A model generated the notes under the pieces. That model ran no database searches. It was given only the letters and a program-made list of their open reading frames with translations, and had not been told where the DNA came from. From a virus: DNA of 22,455 nt. Below, piece after piece: positions 1 to 4,518 of this stretch. A program made the translations under genes and the position numbers. The stretch lies in IMG/VR virus record IMGVR_UViG_3300012928_000048, positions 1 to 22,455 of that record; one strand, given 5' to 3'. Each line of letters starts with the position of its first letter. Positions within the stretch are counted from its first letter, which is position 1.

Positions 1-239
1 CCCAGATAACCTACTGATTTAATTGGCTAAAGTTACGATATCCTAAAAATCGATTAACTATTTAGACTACAATTTGCGAGGGTACACGACTGCCACCCCC
101 ACCGTGTACGGGTGCGTATACAACCACGACATAATTTTGGAAATTTACAACAGTAAACCACTACAGTAATTTTTTAGAATTATAAAACTGTAAAGTTTCT
201 ATATGTAGTATTTAAATAGATTATTTACACAATGTAATG
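1..239. other. AT-rich non-coding region upstream of the first gene
   Basis: No convincing open reading frame exists on either strand before position 299. The stretch is AT-rich except for one GC-rich island near 80-115 that contains an inverted repeat (listed separately). A near-palindrome, AAACT-GTAA-AGTTT at 185-198, lies about 40 bases before the promoter at 240 and could be an operator, but nothing confirms that. Whether position 1 is a genome end or an arbitrary cut cannot be told from the sequence. Confidence 0.6.
82..109. repeat. GC-rich inverted repeat (stem-loop)
   Basis: GTACACG (82-88) and CGTGTAC (103-109) are perfect 7-base complements around a 14-base loop that holds a C-rich CCACCCCCAC. 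It stands out from the surrounding AT-rich DNA. No T-run follows, so it is not a typical intrinsic terminator. A role at a replication or packaging site, or as a terminator for an upstream transcript, is possible but unsupported. Confidence 0.5.
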
Positions 240-268
240 TTGACAGATATTATTTATTTTGATAAAGT
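240..268 (+). promoter_or_regulatory. Sigma70-type promoter driving the first genes
   Basis: A perfect -35 box TTGACA (240-245) is followed after 17 bases by TAAAGT (263-268), a 4/6 match to TATAAT, preceded by an extended -10 TG (TGA at 260-262). Transcription would start near 275, about 25 bases before the ATG at 299. This is the best -35 match I found in the window and suggests use of host RNA polymerase. Confidence 0.65.
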
Positions 269-298
269 ATGTACAAGATGTAGAACAGGGATAGGGAT

Positions 299-634
299 AT
301 GGCTGAAGATATTGGGCAAGACGCTAATATATTTCCTGACGGGTTACCTGTATTTATCTATACATTCTTAGAACACGATGATGATGGTGTCTTACAGCAT
401 GAGACTACTCTTTGTATAGAAGGAGAAGAAGACGTTATTGTTACCAAGGGGTTCTACGAGATTATAGATGATATAAAAGAGGAACACGCAGATAATAACG
501 ACTACAATGCACTATTTGAAATGGCTGCAGAGCTAAACAAAGAAGCTGAGAGGTTACGGGAAGAAGCGGAAAGAATAGAAAACAGTACCAGAAGTGTAGC
601 TGATCTATTTAACGCTAATGCACCAACAGCTTGA
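299..634 (+). CDS. Acidic hypothetical protein with C-terminal coiled coil
   Basis: I do not recognise this 111-residue protein. It is rich in Asp and Glu, with an N-terminal half that looks like mixed beta structure and a charged heptad-like helix at roughly residues 70-100 (Leu-Asn-Lys-Glu-Ala-Glu-Arg pattern) suggesting a coiled coil. It has no signal peptide or membrane segment. A purine-rich CAGGG eight bases before the ATG can serve as ribosome binding site. It is first in the transcript from the promoter at 240 and its end overlaps the endonuclease VII gene by 17 bases, so the two are probably translationally coupled. Small acidic proteins in first position are often early host-interaction factors, but that is only context. 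Confidence 0.7.
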   Translation: MAEDIGQDANIFPDGLPVFIYTFLEHDDDGVLQHETTLCIEGEEDVIVTKGFYEIIDDIKEEHADNNDYNALFEMAAELNKEAERLREEAERIENSTRSVADLFNANAPTA

Positions 635-1034
635 TTTATTTGGTTTTACAGACTTACCCCTTGAAGGGGATACTAAGGTTTGTATAAAGTGCAAGGAAGA
701 GAAACCCCTAGCAGCATTTGGCAATAGTTCTGGGGCTAACTATAAGAGGCCTGAGTGCAAGGAGTGCAATAGGGAGTTGTCTAGGATAAGAGATAATCTT
801 AGGGCTACCCACGGTATGCCAGACGAGGACTACAGGTGTCCTATCTGTTGCAGAGGGGCTGAAGAGGTAAAAGGCAAAGGGGGCAAGAACAATGGCCCTT
901 GGGTGCTAGACCACGACCACAAGACGAATGAATTTAGGGGATGGCTATGTCATACCTGTAATAGAGGGCTTGGGGCTTTTGAAGATGATCCCATGAGGAT
1001 GCTTAAAGCCGTAGCCTATGTGGAGAATACATAA
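618..1034 (+). CDS. Recombination endonuclease VII-like HNH nuclease
   Basis: This 138-residue protein matches the endonuclease VII family, which in T4 (gp49) cleaves Holliday junctions and other branched DNA before packaging. Visible landmarks are a first zinc-binding set C22-x2-C25 and C47-x2-C50, a second pair C74-x2-C77 with C111-x2-C114, and between them the nuclease core with D98, H99, D100, H101 (LDHDHKT), followed by the family signature FRGWLCHTCNRGLGAFEDD. The closing Asn (N115) after the last cysteine pair also fits. The ATG at 618 has no clear Shine-Dalgarno and overlaps the previous gene, so coupling is likely. The extra N-terminal CxxC pair is a common addition in phage versions. 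The family call is firm. The precise substrate is inferred from T4. Confidence 0.93.
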   Translation: MHQQLDLFGFTDLPLEGDTKVCIKCKEEKPLAAFGNSSGANYKRPECKECNRELSRIRDNLRATHGMPDEDYRCPICCRGAEEVKGKGGKNNGPWVLDHDHKTNEFRGWLCHTCNRGLGAFEDDPMRMLKAVAYVENT

Positions 1035-1068
1035 CGGGTATGGTTGGTCCTTACTACCTAGTTATGTA

Positions 1069-1112
1069 GCTCCTTGGTATAATGCTTAGAGTGTTTATCA
1101 AGGAGCATTATA
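1069..1112 (+). promoter_or_regulatory. Overlapping inverted repeats enclosing the DUF1127 promoter and Shine-Dalgarno
   Basis: GCTCCTTG (1069-1076) is the exact complement of CAAGGAGC (1099-1106), which contains the Shine-Dalgarno AAGGAG (1100-1105) of the next gene. TATAATGC (1078-1085) is the exact complement of GCATTATA (1105-1112), which ends right at the ATG. The two pairings are interleaved, so they would form alternative or pseudoknotted structures. Both left arms lie upstream of the predicted start of the promoter at 1075-1083. Only read-through RNA could therefore fold and hide the ribosome binding site. Confidence 0.65.
1075..1083 (+). promoter_or_regulatory. Extended -10 promoter for the DUF1127 gene
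   Basis: TGGTATAAT is a perfect extended -10 element (TGn plus TATAAT at 1078-1083). No good -35 is found at the usual distance, which is acceptable for extended -10 promoters. Transcription would begin near 1090, leaving a leader of about 23 bases that keeps the AAGGAG at 1100 accessible. The ten-base motif TGnTATAATG recurs at 1494, 2918 and 14042. Confidence 0.6.
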
Positions 1113-1265
1113 ATGTTAAGACGATTACTACATAGATGGGAAGAATATCAGAAGCGAAGAGTAGCTTACTGGCAACTACAGAACCTAACTGACCAAGAAC
1201 TTAATGATATCGGCATAAGCCGTGGGGATATATATAGGGTAGCATACAAAGACCCTATCCGATGA
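1113..1265 (+). CDS. DUF1127 (YjiS-like) small basic protein
   Basis: This 50-residue gene is preceded by AAGGAG seven bases before its ATG. The protein begins with a basic helix (MLRRLLHRWEEYQKRR) and continues with the DUF1127 signature: a helix ending in LQNLTDQELNDIGISRGDI, where Leu, Asp, Leu, Asp-Ile-Gly and Ser-Arg are the family's conserved positions, then an Arg-Val-Ala tail. DUF1127 proteins are usually about 45-70 residues, so this copy is full length. The family is widespread in alphaproteobacteria. One Rhodobacter member, CcaF1, has been reported to bind RNA and affect small-RNA maturation and stress responses. A role in altering host RNA metabolism is inferred from that. The gene has its own promoter and its stop overlaps the next ATG (ATGA). 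Confidence 0.85.
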   Translation: MLRRLLHRWEEYQKRRVAYWQLQNLTDQELNDIGISRGDIYRVAYKDPIR

Positions 1266-1384
1266 AATTACTCTCTCACCTGATTATTGTGATATTATTG
1301 CTTGGTTGGATAGATGGCGGCAGAGGGCTTAAAGTAATTTACTATAAGTATAGTACTACCTACTCCCATACTAGGGTGACTTAG
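1262..1384 (+). CDS. Small membrane peptide, 40 residues
   Basis: This reading frame starts in an ATGA overlap with the DUF1127 gene. It encodes 40 residues: a short N-terminal Met-Lys-Leu-Leu start, a hydrophobic stretch at residues 3-16 (LLSHLIIVILLLGW), then a Gly/Arg hinge and a Tyr/Thr-rich polar tail. It could be a one-span membrane protein or carry a signal anchor. I recognise no family. The overlap with an expressed gene and the clean hydrophobic-then-basic pattern support it, but a frame this short could be spurious. A role in lysis or envelope modification is possible and unproven. Confidence 0.5.
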   Translation: MKLLSHLIIVILLLGWIDGGRGLKVIYYKYSTTYSHTRVT

Positions 1385-1406
1385 GGGTTTACTATATAGT
1401 AGCCCT
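1383..1406 (+). terminator. Weak hairpin after the DUF1127 cassette
   Basis: AGGG (1383-1386) can pair with CCCT (1403-1406) and TACT (1390-1393) with AGTA (1398-1401), with an internal loop between. No T-run follows, so efficient factor-independent termination is doubtful. It sits right at the end of the 40-residue frame, before a new promoter. The rest of the interval to 1530 contains only a short GAAC-GCAA-GTTC hairpin near 1433-1444 and the promoter listed next. Confidence 0.3.
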
Positions 1407-1473
1407 CTCAACCGACAATTCATTATACCACTAGAACGCAAGTTCGTCAATATTAAATTCATTAATTAGGTGA

Positions 1474-1502
1474 TTGCCTTATCCTTTAACATCTGGTATA
1501 AT
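1474..1502 (+). promoter_or_regulatory. Promoter for the small-gene train
   Basis: TTGCCT (1474-1479, 4/6 match to TTGACA) is separated by 17 bases from a perfect TATAAT (1497-1502) preceded by TGG, an extended -10. A start near 1509 gives a leader of about 22 bases to the ATG at 1531, with AGGAAG at 1521-1526 as ribosome binding site. It would drive the run of small genes from 1531 and possibly the terminase genes. Confidence 0.68.
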
Positions 1503-1530
1503 GTATGGGTAGGCTTTCACAGGAAGTCCT

Positions 1531-1815
1531 ATGTCCCTTAATTTATATTATATCAGAGCCGCAATAGAAGATCGAACAGGACAGCGTTTGTCCTTTGATA
1601 AGATCAAACAATATCTTGTAGAAGAAAAGTTAATTACTCAGAAAGAGTTAGACGATAACCCAATGGCCCACGAGTTTGCAGGTTATGGTAGGTATTACTT
1701 CTACACCCCTGAAACCAAGAACGACTTTACTGTCGATGTACCCAATGACCCTAAGTCTTATTTAAACAGAGATGCTAGGGAATACTTTGTAGAGGAAGAA
1801 TTTGATGAAAGCTAA
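1531..1815 (+). CDS. Hypothetical protein, possible winged-helix/HTH fold
   Basis: This 94-residue protein is preceded by AGGAAG four bases before the ATG and by a good promoter. Residues 5-36 (starting LYYIRAAIEDRTGQ, with LSFDKIKQYLVEEKLI following) read as two or three short helices of the kind seen in small DNA-binding or adaptor domains of phages. The C-terminal half is rich in Tyr, Phe and acidic residues (EEEFDES at the end). I know no named family. It heads the train of small genes and its last codons overlap the next gene, so it is probably co-expressed with the basic proteins behind it. Confidence 0.72.
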   Translation: MSLNLYYIRAAIEDRTGQRLSFDKIKQYLVEEKLITQKELDDNPMAHEFAGYGRYYFYTPETKNDFTVDVPNDPKSYLNRDAREYFVEEEFDES

Positions 1816-2029
1816 AATGGCAAACTGTGGAGCTAGTGTTAAGCCTAACCGAAAGGCTAGAATGTATGGTGGCGGCATGGCTAAGAAGAAAATGGATATG
1901 TATGGGGGCGGTATGCCCATGAAGAAAAAGAAGAAGAAGTCTATGTCTTACAACATGGGTGGAATGCCTATGAAGAAGAAAGAAGATATGGGCATGGCTA
2001 AAGGAAACATGAGCATCAAGAACAGGTAG
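1805..2029 (+). CDS. Lys/Gly/Met-rich repeat protein
   Basis: This 74-residue, very basic, low-complexity protein is built from repeats of the form MYGGGM-x-KKK: Tyr-Gly-Gly-Gly-Met segments each followed by a lysine run, seen three times, the last degenerate (NMGGMPMKKK). An upstream TTG at 1802 is in frame, but ATG 1805 is better placed, six bases after GAGGAAG (1792-1798). The gene overlaps the previous one by 11 bases. It has no fold or catalytic motif. Such proteins occur repeatedly in marine phage genomes as unknowns. Nucleic-acid binding, DNA compaction, or a packaged core protein are plausible from charge alone. The GGMAKKK ending of the protein at 2925 looks related. Confidence 0.75.
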   Translation: MKAKMANCGASVKPNRKARMYGGGMAKKKMDMYGGGMPMKKKKKKSMSYNMGGMPMKKKEDMGMAKGNMSIKNR

Positions 2030-2065
2030 TTCTTATTGTTGCCAACTAAGACCAAGGACTAAAGT

Positions 2066-2515
2066 ATGTTAGCTGAACTTGCTGCCTGTAGCGCAGCATA
2101 CAGTACTATCAAGACTGCGATTCAGCAGGGCAGGGAGTTAGTGGATGTAGGTAAATCCATTGGAGCCTTTGTCTCTGCAGAGGAAGATTTAAAGGCCAAG
2201 GTTGAAAAAAAGAAGAATAGCGTATTTACTAAGGTCTTAGGTAAGGCAGGTGATGACTTTGAAGAGTTTCTTGCCTTAGATAAATTAAAGGAACAAAAGC
2301 GTGAGCTTGAGTCTCATATGAGGTTATATGCAAGACCCGGAATGTATGACGATTGGGTGGCGTATCAGGCCCAGATGAGGAGACAACGAAAGGAAGCTCT
2401 CAGGATAAAGCAAAAGGAACAGGAAGAGCTTCGTGAGATGCTTACTTGGGGTTTTATTATATTTGTTATCTGGGGCGGTATTGCAGGTATTGTGTATTGG
2501 TGGTTTTTTAGTTAA
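2066..2515 (+). CDS. Coiled-coil protein with C-terminal membrane anchor
   Basis: This 149-residue protein starts with an alanine-rich helix (residues 1-30, LAELAACSAAYSTIKTAI), continues as a long charged helix (about 40-125, rich in Lys, Glu, Arg), and ends with a hydrophobic span at residues 128-148 (GFIIFVIWGGIAGIVYWW). That architecture suggests a cytoplasmic rod anchored in the membrane by its C-terminus. A clear AAGGA (2054-2058) lies seven bases before the ATG. I recall proteins of this layout near terminase genes of marine phages, without a known role. A holin or spanin relation is possible but not shown, since holins normally have the span nearer the N-terminus. The stop overlaps the next start (TAATG). 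Confidence 0.8.
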   Translation: MLAELAACSAAYSTIKTAIQQGRELVDVGKSIGAFVSAEEDLKAKVEKKKNSVFTKVLGKAGDDFEEFLALDKLKEQKRELESHMRLYARPGMYDDWVAYQAQMRRQRKEALRIKQKEQEELREMLTWGFIIFVIWGGIAGIVYWWFFS

Positions 2516-2685
2516 TGTGGTTTTTAATCTGGTTACAATTTTTACACGGTGAGTTTGAATACTATCATATTGGGACTTATGGATCGGAAGAAAACTGTAA
2601 GGCTCAGTTAGAAAAATCTAAAGTCTTGATTACTAACTCTGCCAGTGCAGTAGAATGTTTTGAGGTAGATCGCGGTGGCAACTAG
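2515..2685 (+). CDS. Small exported-type protein with two cysteines
   Basis: This 56-residue gene overlaps the previous stop in a TAATG junction. The protein opens with a hydrophobic, Trp-rich segment (MWFLIWLQFL) that could act as signal or anchor. It then has a short Tyr-rich stretch and two cysteines, C28 and C48, separated by a helix. The pattern (hydrophobic start, E-x-C about 28-36, second Cys near the end) is shared with the genes at 3683 and 4039. A periplasmic disulfide-bonded microprotein is the simplest reading. The function is unknown. Support comes from the junction, the composition and the family resemblance. Confidence 0.62.
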   Translation: MWFLIWLQFLHGEFEYYHIGTYGSEENCKAQLEKSKVLITNSASAVECFEVDRGGN

Positions 2686-2920
2686 AATTAATAAGGCTAA
2701 GATGCCTTGTAACAAACCCCGTAGAACTTCTGGTGGGTCCAAAAAGTTTGTGGTCAAAGCCTGTAAGAATGGCAAAGAGAAGATAATTCGCTTCGGGGAC
2801 CCAAATATGAAAATTAAGAAGAGCAATCCTAAGAGGCGCAAGTCTTTCAGAGCTAGGCACAAGTGTGACACAGCCAAGGATAAATTTACAGCAAGATATT
2901 GGTCATGTAAGAAATGGTGA
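2675..2920 (+). CDS. Conserved basic phage protein with FGDPNM and RYWSCK motifs
   Basis: This 81-residue basic protein begins at a GTG (2675) eight bases after GAGGT (2662-2666). An ATG at 2702 is an alternative. It contains the block GDPNMKIKKSNPKRRKSF, then FRARHKCDTAKDK and ARYWSCKKW at the C-terminus. I recall this highly conserved block from many cyanophages and other marine phages, where it is found near capsid or packaging genes and left unnamed. Conserved His-63, Cys-64 and the late Cys, together with C12 and C30, could bind a metal. Charge and the RRKSFRARH core suggest contact with DNA or RNA. Recognition as a real conserved gene is strong. The function is not known. Confidence 0.85.
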   Translation: MATRINKAKMPCNKPRRTSGGSKKFVVKACKNGKEKIIRFGDPNMKIKKSNPKRRKSFRARHKCDTAKDKFTARYWSCKKW

Positions 2921-2926
2921 TATAAT
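2918..2926 (+). promoter_or_regulatory. Possible extended -10 element overlapping a start codon
   Basis: TGATATAAT (TGn plus a perfect TATAAT at 2921-2926) is the same motif as the promoters at 1075, 1494 and 14042, but it overlaps the ATG at 2925. A start near 2933 would lie inside the gene, so it could only serve the genes from 3154 on. The -35 region is poor (TTGGTC at 2899, 16-base spacer). It may be chance. Confidence 0.3.
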
Positions 2927-3152
2927 GGCAAAAACTAGTAAACATTACAAAAAAGATGGTACGCTATACACTGGGGGTATGCATAAAATGTCTGATGGGA
3001 CTTTGCATACTGGTAAAACTCATACAGCAAGTAGTCAAAAACTTTTTCACATGAAAGACCTTAGTGAAACAGCCAAGAAGAAAGCAAAAGCAAAGATGAG
3101 TGCTTATGTTGGCGGTATGGCTAAAAAGAAGAAAAAGAAGAAGAAGACCTAG
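2925..3152 (+). CDS. Basic protein with LHTG motif and poly-Lys tail
   Basis: This 75-residue protein has the start ATG 2925, five bases after the previous stop, with GGTGA at 2916-2920 as a weak ribosome binding site. An earlier in-frame start inside the previous gene (2865) is less likely. The N-terminus holds a duplicated small motif: KDGTLYTGGMHKM and SDGTLHTGKTHTA. Then come SSQKLFHMKDLS and an Ala/Lys helix, and it ends with GGMAKKKKKKKKT. The GGMAKKK ending echoes the protein at 1805. I recall the TG-(x)-H-K-M / LHTG / LFH pattern as a small conserved marine-phage family of unknown role. DNA contact is likely from charge. Confidence 0.78.
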   Translation: MAKTSKHYKKDGTLYTGGMHKMSDGTLHTGKTHTASSQKLFHMKDLSETAKKKAKAKMSAYVGGMAKKKKKKKKT

Positions 3153-3153
3153 T

Positions 3154-3345
3154 ATGGCTGCTAGAGTTAAGAAGAAGTCTACCCCTAAAAAGAAGGCAAC
3201 TAAGAAAGATGCCTGTTATCATAAGGTAAAGAGGGCGTACACCAAGAATGGTGGAACGTGGCCTTCAGCTTATGGTTCAGGGGCCTTAGTAAAGTGTAGG
3301 AAGGTAGGCGCTAAGAATTGGGGAAAGAAGAGTAGGGCAACTTAA
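3154..3345 (+). CDS. Basic protein with PSAYGSGALVKCRK motif
   Basis: This 63-residue protein starts at ATG 3154, directly after the previous stop and a purine-rich tract that can act as ribosome binding site. After a Lys-rich N-terminus it has DACYHKVKRAY, then WPSAYGSGALVKCRKVGAKNWGKK. The PSAY-x-SG-x-LV-x-C-R-K-x-GA-x-NWG block is a motif I know from small phage and giant-virus proteins, possibly filed under DUF5872 or a relative. I am not sure of the accession. Conserved Cys and Trp suggest a compact fold. The function is unknown. It is one of six consecutive basic proteins. Confidence 0.78.
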   Translation: MAARVKKKSTPKKKATKKDACYHKVKRAYTKNGGTWPSAYGSGALVKCRKVGAKNWGKKSRAT

Positions 3346-3346
3346 T

Positions 3347-3472
3347 ATGGCTAGATTAACTAAGAAGCAACAAAAGATTGCAAAAGTTGCACCACCTAAA
3401 AACAAGATAACTGGAGCAGACTTCAAAAAGCTAAGAAAGCGCAAGACCAATGGCGGCAAGAAAAAAGTCTAA
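3347..3472 (+). CDS. 41-residue basic protein with ITGADFKKLR motif
   Basis: The ATG at 3347 is one base after the previous stop, with AGGG (3334-3337) as a plausible ribosome binding site. The 41 residues begin MARLTKKQQKIAKVAPP, then KNKITGADFKKLRKRK and a Lys tail. I recall the pattern 'LT-x-KQ-x-KIA-x-VAPP-x-x-KITGADF-x-x-LR' as a small conserved protein of marine phages and cyanophages. This makes the gene credible despite its size. Its 3' end overlaps the next gene by 23 bases in another frame. The function is unknown. The composition fits nucleic-acid or scaffold contact. Confidence 0.78.
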   Translation: MARLTKKQQKIAKVAPPKNKITGADFKKLRKRKTNGGKKKV

Positions 3473-3683
3473 CAGTCTAAGGACTTGGTTTTCACAGAAT
3501 AACGGCAAAGGTTGGGTGGACTGCAAAACAGGTAAGCCCTGTGGACGTAAATCTAGAACCAAGAGTAAAAGGGGATACCCTGCCTGTAGGCCTACAATGG
3601 CTCAGTGTAAGACAGCTAAAGGTAAGGCAGCTACTCGTAAGAAAACTTCTTCTAAAAGAGTAAGTTGGAAAAAGAAGAAGTAA
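3450..3683 (+). CDS. Basic protein with WF...PCGR...YPACRP motif
   Basis: This 77-residue protein begins inside the previous gene (ATG 3450), so translation is probably coupled. The core is SLRTWFSQNNGKGWVDC, KTGKPCGRKSRTKSKRGYPACRP, then a further Cys and a Lys/Ser-rich tail. The series WF-x-W-x-D-C, PCGR and YP-x-CRP is a recognisable small domain of phages and large DNA viruses that I associate, uncertainly, with DUF5872. Four cysteines (C25, C31, C46, C53) may bind zinc. In some viruses I recall this motif near or fused to the PSAY motif found in the gene at 3154. Here they are separate. The function is unknown. Confidence 0.78.
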   Translation: MAARKKSNSLRTWFSQNNGKGWVDCKTGKPCGRKSRTKSKRGYPACRPTMAQCKTAKGKAATRKKTSSKRVSWKKKK

Positions 3684-3880
3684 TGGAAAATTTTTTATTA
3701 GTAATATCTTTATGGGGATATAACGGATTAGATTGGGAGTATATCGGCAACCAGTATGTATATAACATACCTATGTCTCAAGTTCAGTGTATTAATATTG
3801 CAGATGAAAGCTCTTGGACTAGATGGGAAAACAATAAGTTATATCGTATGTCCCTTGAATGTGTTAAAAAAGACAGCTAG
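3683..3880 (+). CDS. Small exported-type protein with two cysteines
   Basis: This 65-residue protein starts at ATG 3683 in a TAATG overlap with the previous stop. An in-frame TTG at 3665 would add six charged residues and lose the overlap, so it is less likely. The N-terminus (MENFLLVISLWGY) is hydrophobic. It is followed by DWEYIGNQYVYN, then C36 and C60 with a Trp/Tyr-rich segment (SSWTRWENNKLYRMSLEC). I recall close relatives in marine phages with the same Cys spacing. A secreted or periplasmic disulfide protein is the likely form. The frame stays open past the TAG into the next gene, which begins immediately with TTG. Confidence 0.75.
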   Translation: MENFLLVISLWGYNGLDWEYIGNQYVYNIPMSQVQCINIADESSWTRWENNKLYRMSLECVKKDS

Positions 3881-4042
3881 TTGAAAAAACAAATAAATAG
3901 TTATAAGATCATACAAAACAATAATGGAAAATATGTAGTGTATGATAATAAAGGAAAACTAGTAATAATGTCTGCAGCAAAAAACATTTGTAGAGAATTT
4001 GTTAAAGATAAATGCAGGGTCAGACAGAGGATAGATAGATGA
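3881..4042 (+). CDS. 53-residue hypothetical protein starting at TTG
   Basis: This frame follows the previous TAG stop with no gap and in the same phase. It starts TTG-AAA-AAA, encodes 53 residues (MKKQINSYKIIQNNNGKYVVYDNKGKL is the start region), then a helix with two cysteines (NICREF and DKCRVR) and ends in a basic tail. The first half looks like a small beta-hairpin with the pattern Y-x-VYD-x-KGK. It has no Shine-Dalgarno. Translation would need coupled re-initiation or read-through of the TAG. Its stop overlaps the next ATG (ATGA), which supports the frame being translated. I know no function. Confidence 0.6.
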   Translation: MKKQINSYKIIQNNNGKYVVYDNKGKLVIMSAAKNICREFVKDKCRVRQRIDR

Positions 4043-4236
4043 TTATCGGAATGATCTTAGCCTGTATAAACCCTATAGATGCATCTTCTTGTACGGTTGT
4101 TTTCTATGACCAGAAACAGTTTCCTACAATGCAAGAGTGTGACTCTCACATGGATGATTTTGCTAGGTATGCAGCTACAAACTATAAACTAATTACTAGG
4201 CCTTACTGTTTTCAGATAACCAACCAAACCATCTAA
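4039..4236 (+). CDS. Small exported-type cysteine protein
   Basis: This 65-residue protein begins in an ATGA overlap. The first ten residues (MIIGMILACI) are hydrophobic. Cysteines lie at 9, 18, 34 and 57, and the segments SSCTVVFYDQKQFPTMQEC and TRPYCFQI follow a pattern of strand, E-C helix, strand-C. I recall the same layout in small marine-phage proteins near terminase genes. The last two cysteines correspond to the pair in the genes at 2515 and 3683. It may be exported and disulfide bonded. The role is unknown. Exclusion of other phages or envelope modification is speculation. Confidence 0.72.
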   Translation: MIIGMILACINPIDASSCTVVFYDQKQFPTMQECDSHMDDFARYAATNYKLITRPYCFQITNQTI

Positions 4237-4247
4237 GGACCACGAAT

Positions 4248-4514
4248 ATGACCGAAGAAAGACTTACCCGTATTGAAAAGCATTTAGATAAAATGTCTGC
4301 AGCTATGGTTGACATGGCCCGTATGGAAGAGCGATTAGTATCTGCGTTTAAGAGGATGGATACCATTGTGGAGTTTCAAACCAAGATGGATTCCCGTTTG
4401 GACGAGATGGAAAAACAGGCCATAGCCAGAGGACAGAAGATAGCCTTTGCAGAGCGTATATTTTGGATGATTTGTACTGGCGCAGTCGGCCTTGCGTTTG
4501 TGTATTTAAGGTAA
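4248..4514 (+). CDS. Coiled-coil protein with C-terminal membrane span (XhlA/holin-like layout)
   Basis: This 88-residue protein has AAGGA (4235-4239) eight bases before the ATG. Residues 1-62 form a charged heptad helix (RLTRIEKHLDKM, RMEERLVSAFKRMD, SRLDEMEKQ) and residues 68-87 a membrane span (RIFWMICTGAVGLAFVYL). This is the layout of haemolysin XhlA and several holin-associated phage proteins: a coiled coil on the cytoplasmic side, tethered by one C-terminal helix. It lies just before the small terminase gene, a position where I recall similar proteins in related phages. No partner endolysin is present in the window, so the lysis role is only a suggestion. Confidence 0.75.
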   Translation: MTEERLTRIEKHLDKMSAAMVDMARMEERLVSAFKRMDTIVEFQTKMDSRLDEMEKQAIARGQKIAFAERIFWMICTGAVGLAFVYLR

Positions 4515-4518
4515 TAAA

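Noticed and set aside
165-178. Run of T residues at 171-176 as an intrinsic terminator
   Set aside because: The preceding bases form a direct repeat of ACAGTAA and no stem, so the hairpin part is missing.
3100-3156. Possible programmed frameshift at the A/G-rich run joining the proteins at 2925 and 3154
   Set aside because: The downstream frame is in the +1 phase relative to the upstream one, so a classical -1 slip on A-AAG would not join them. The ATG at 3154 has its own purine-rich leader.
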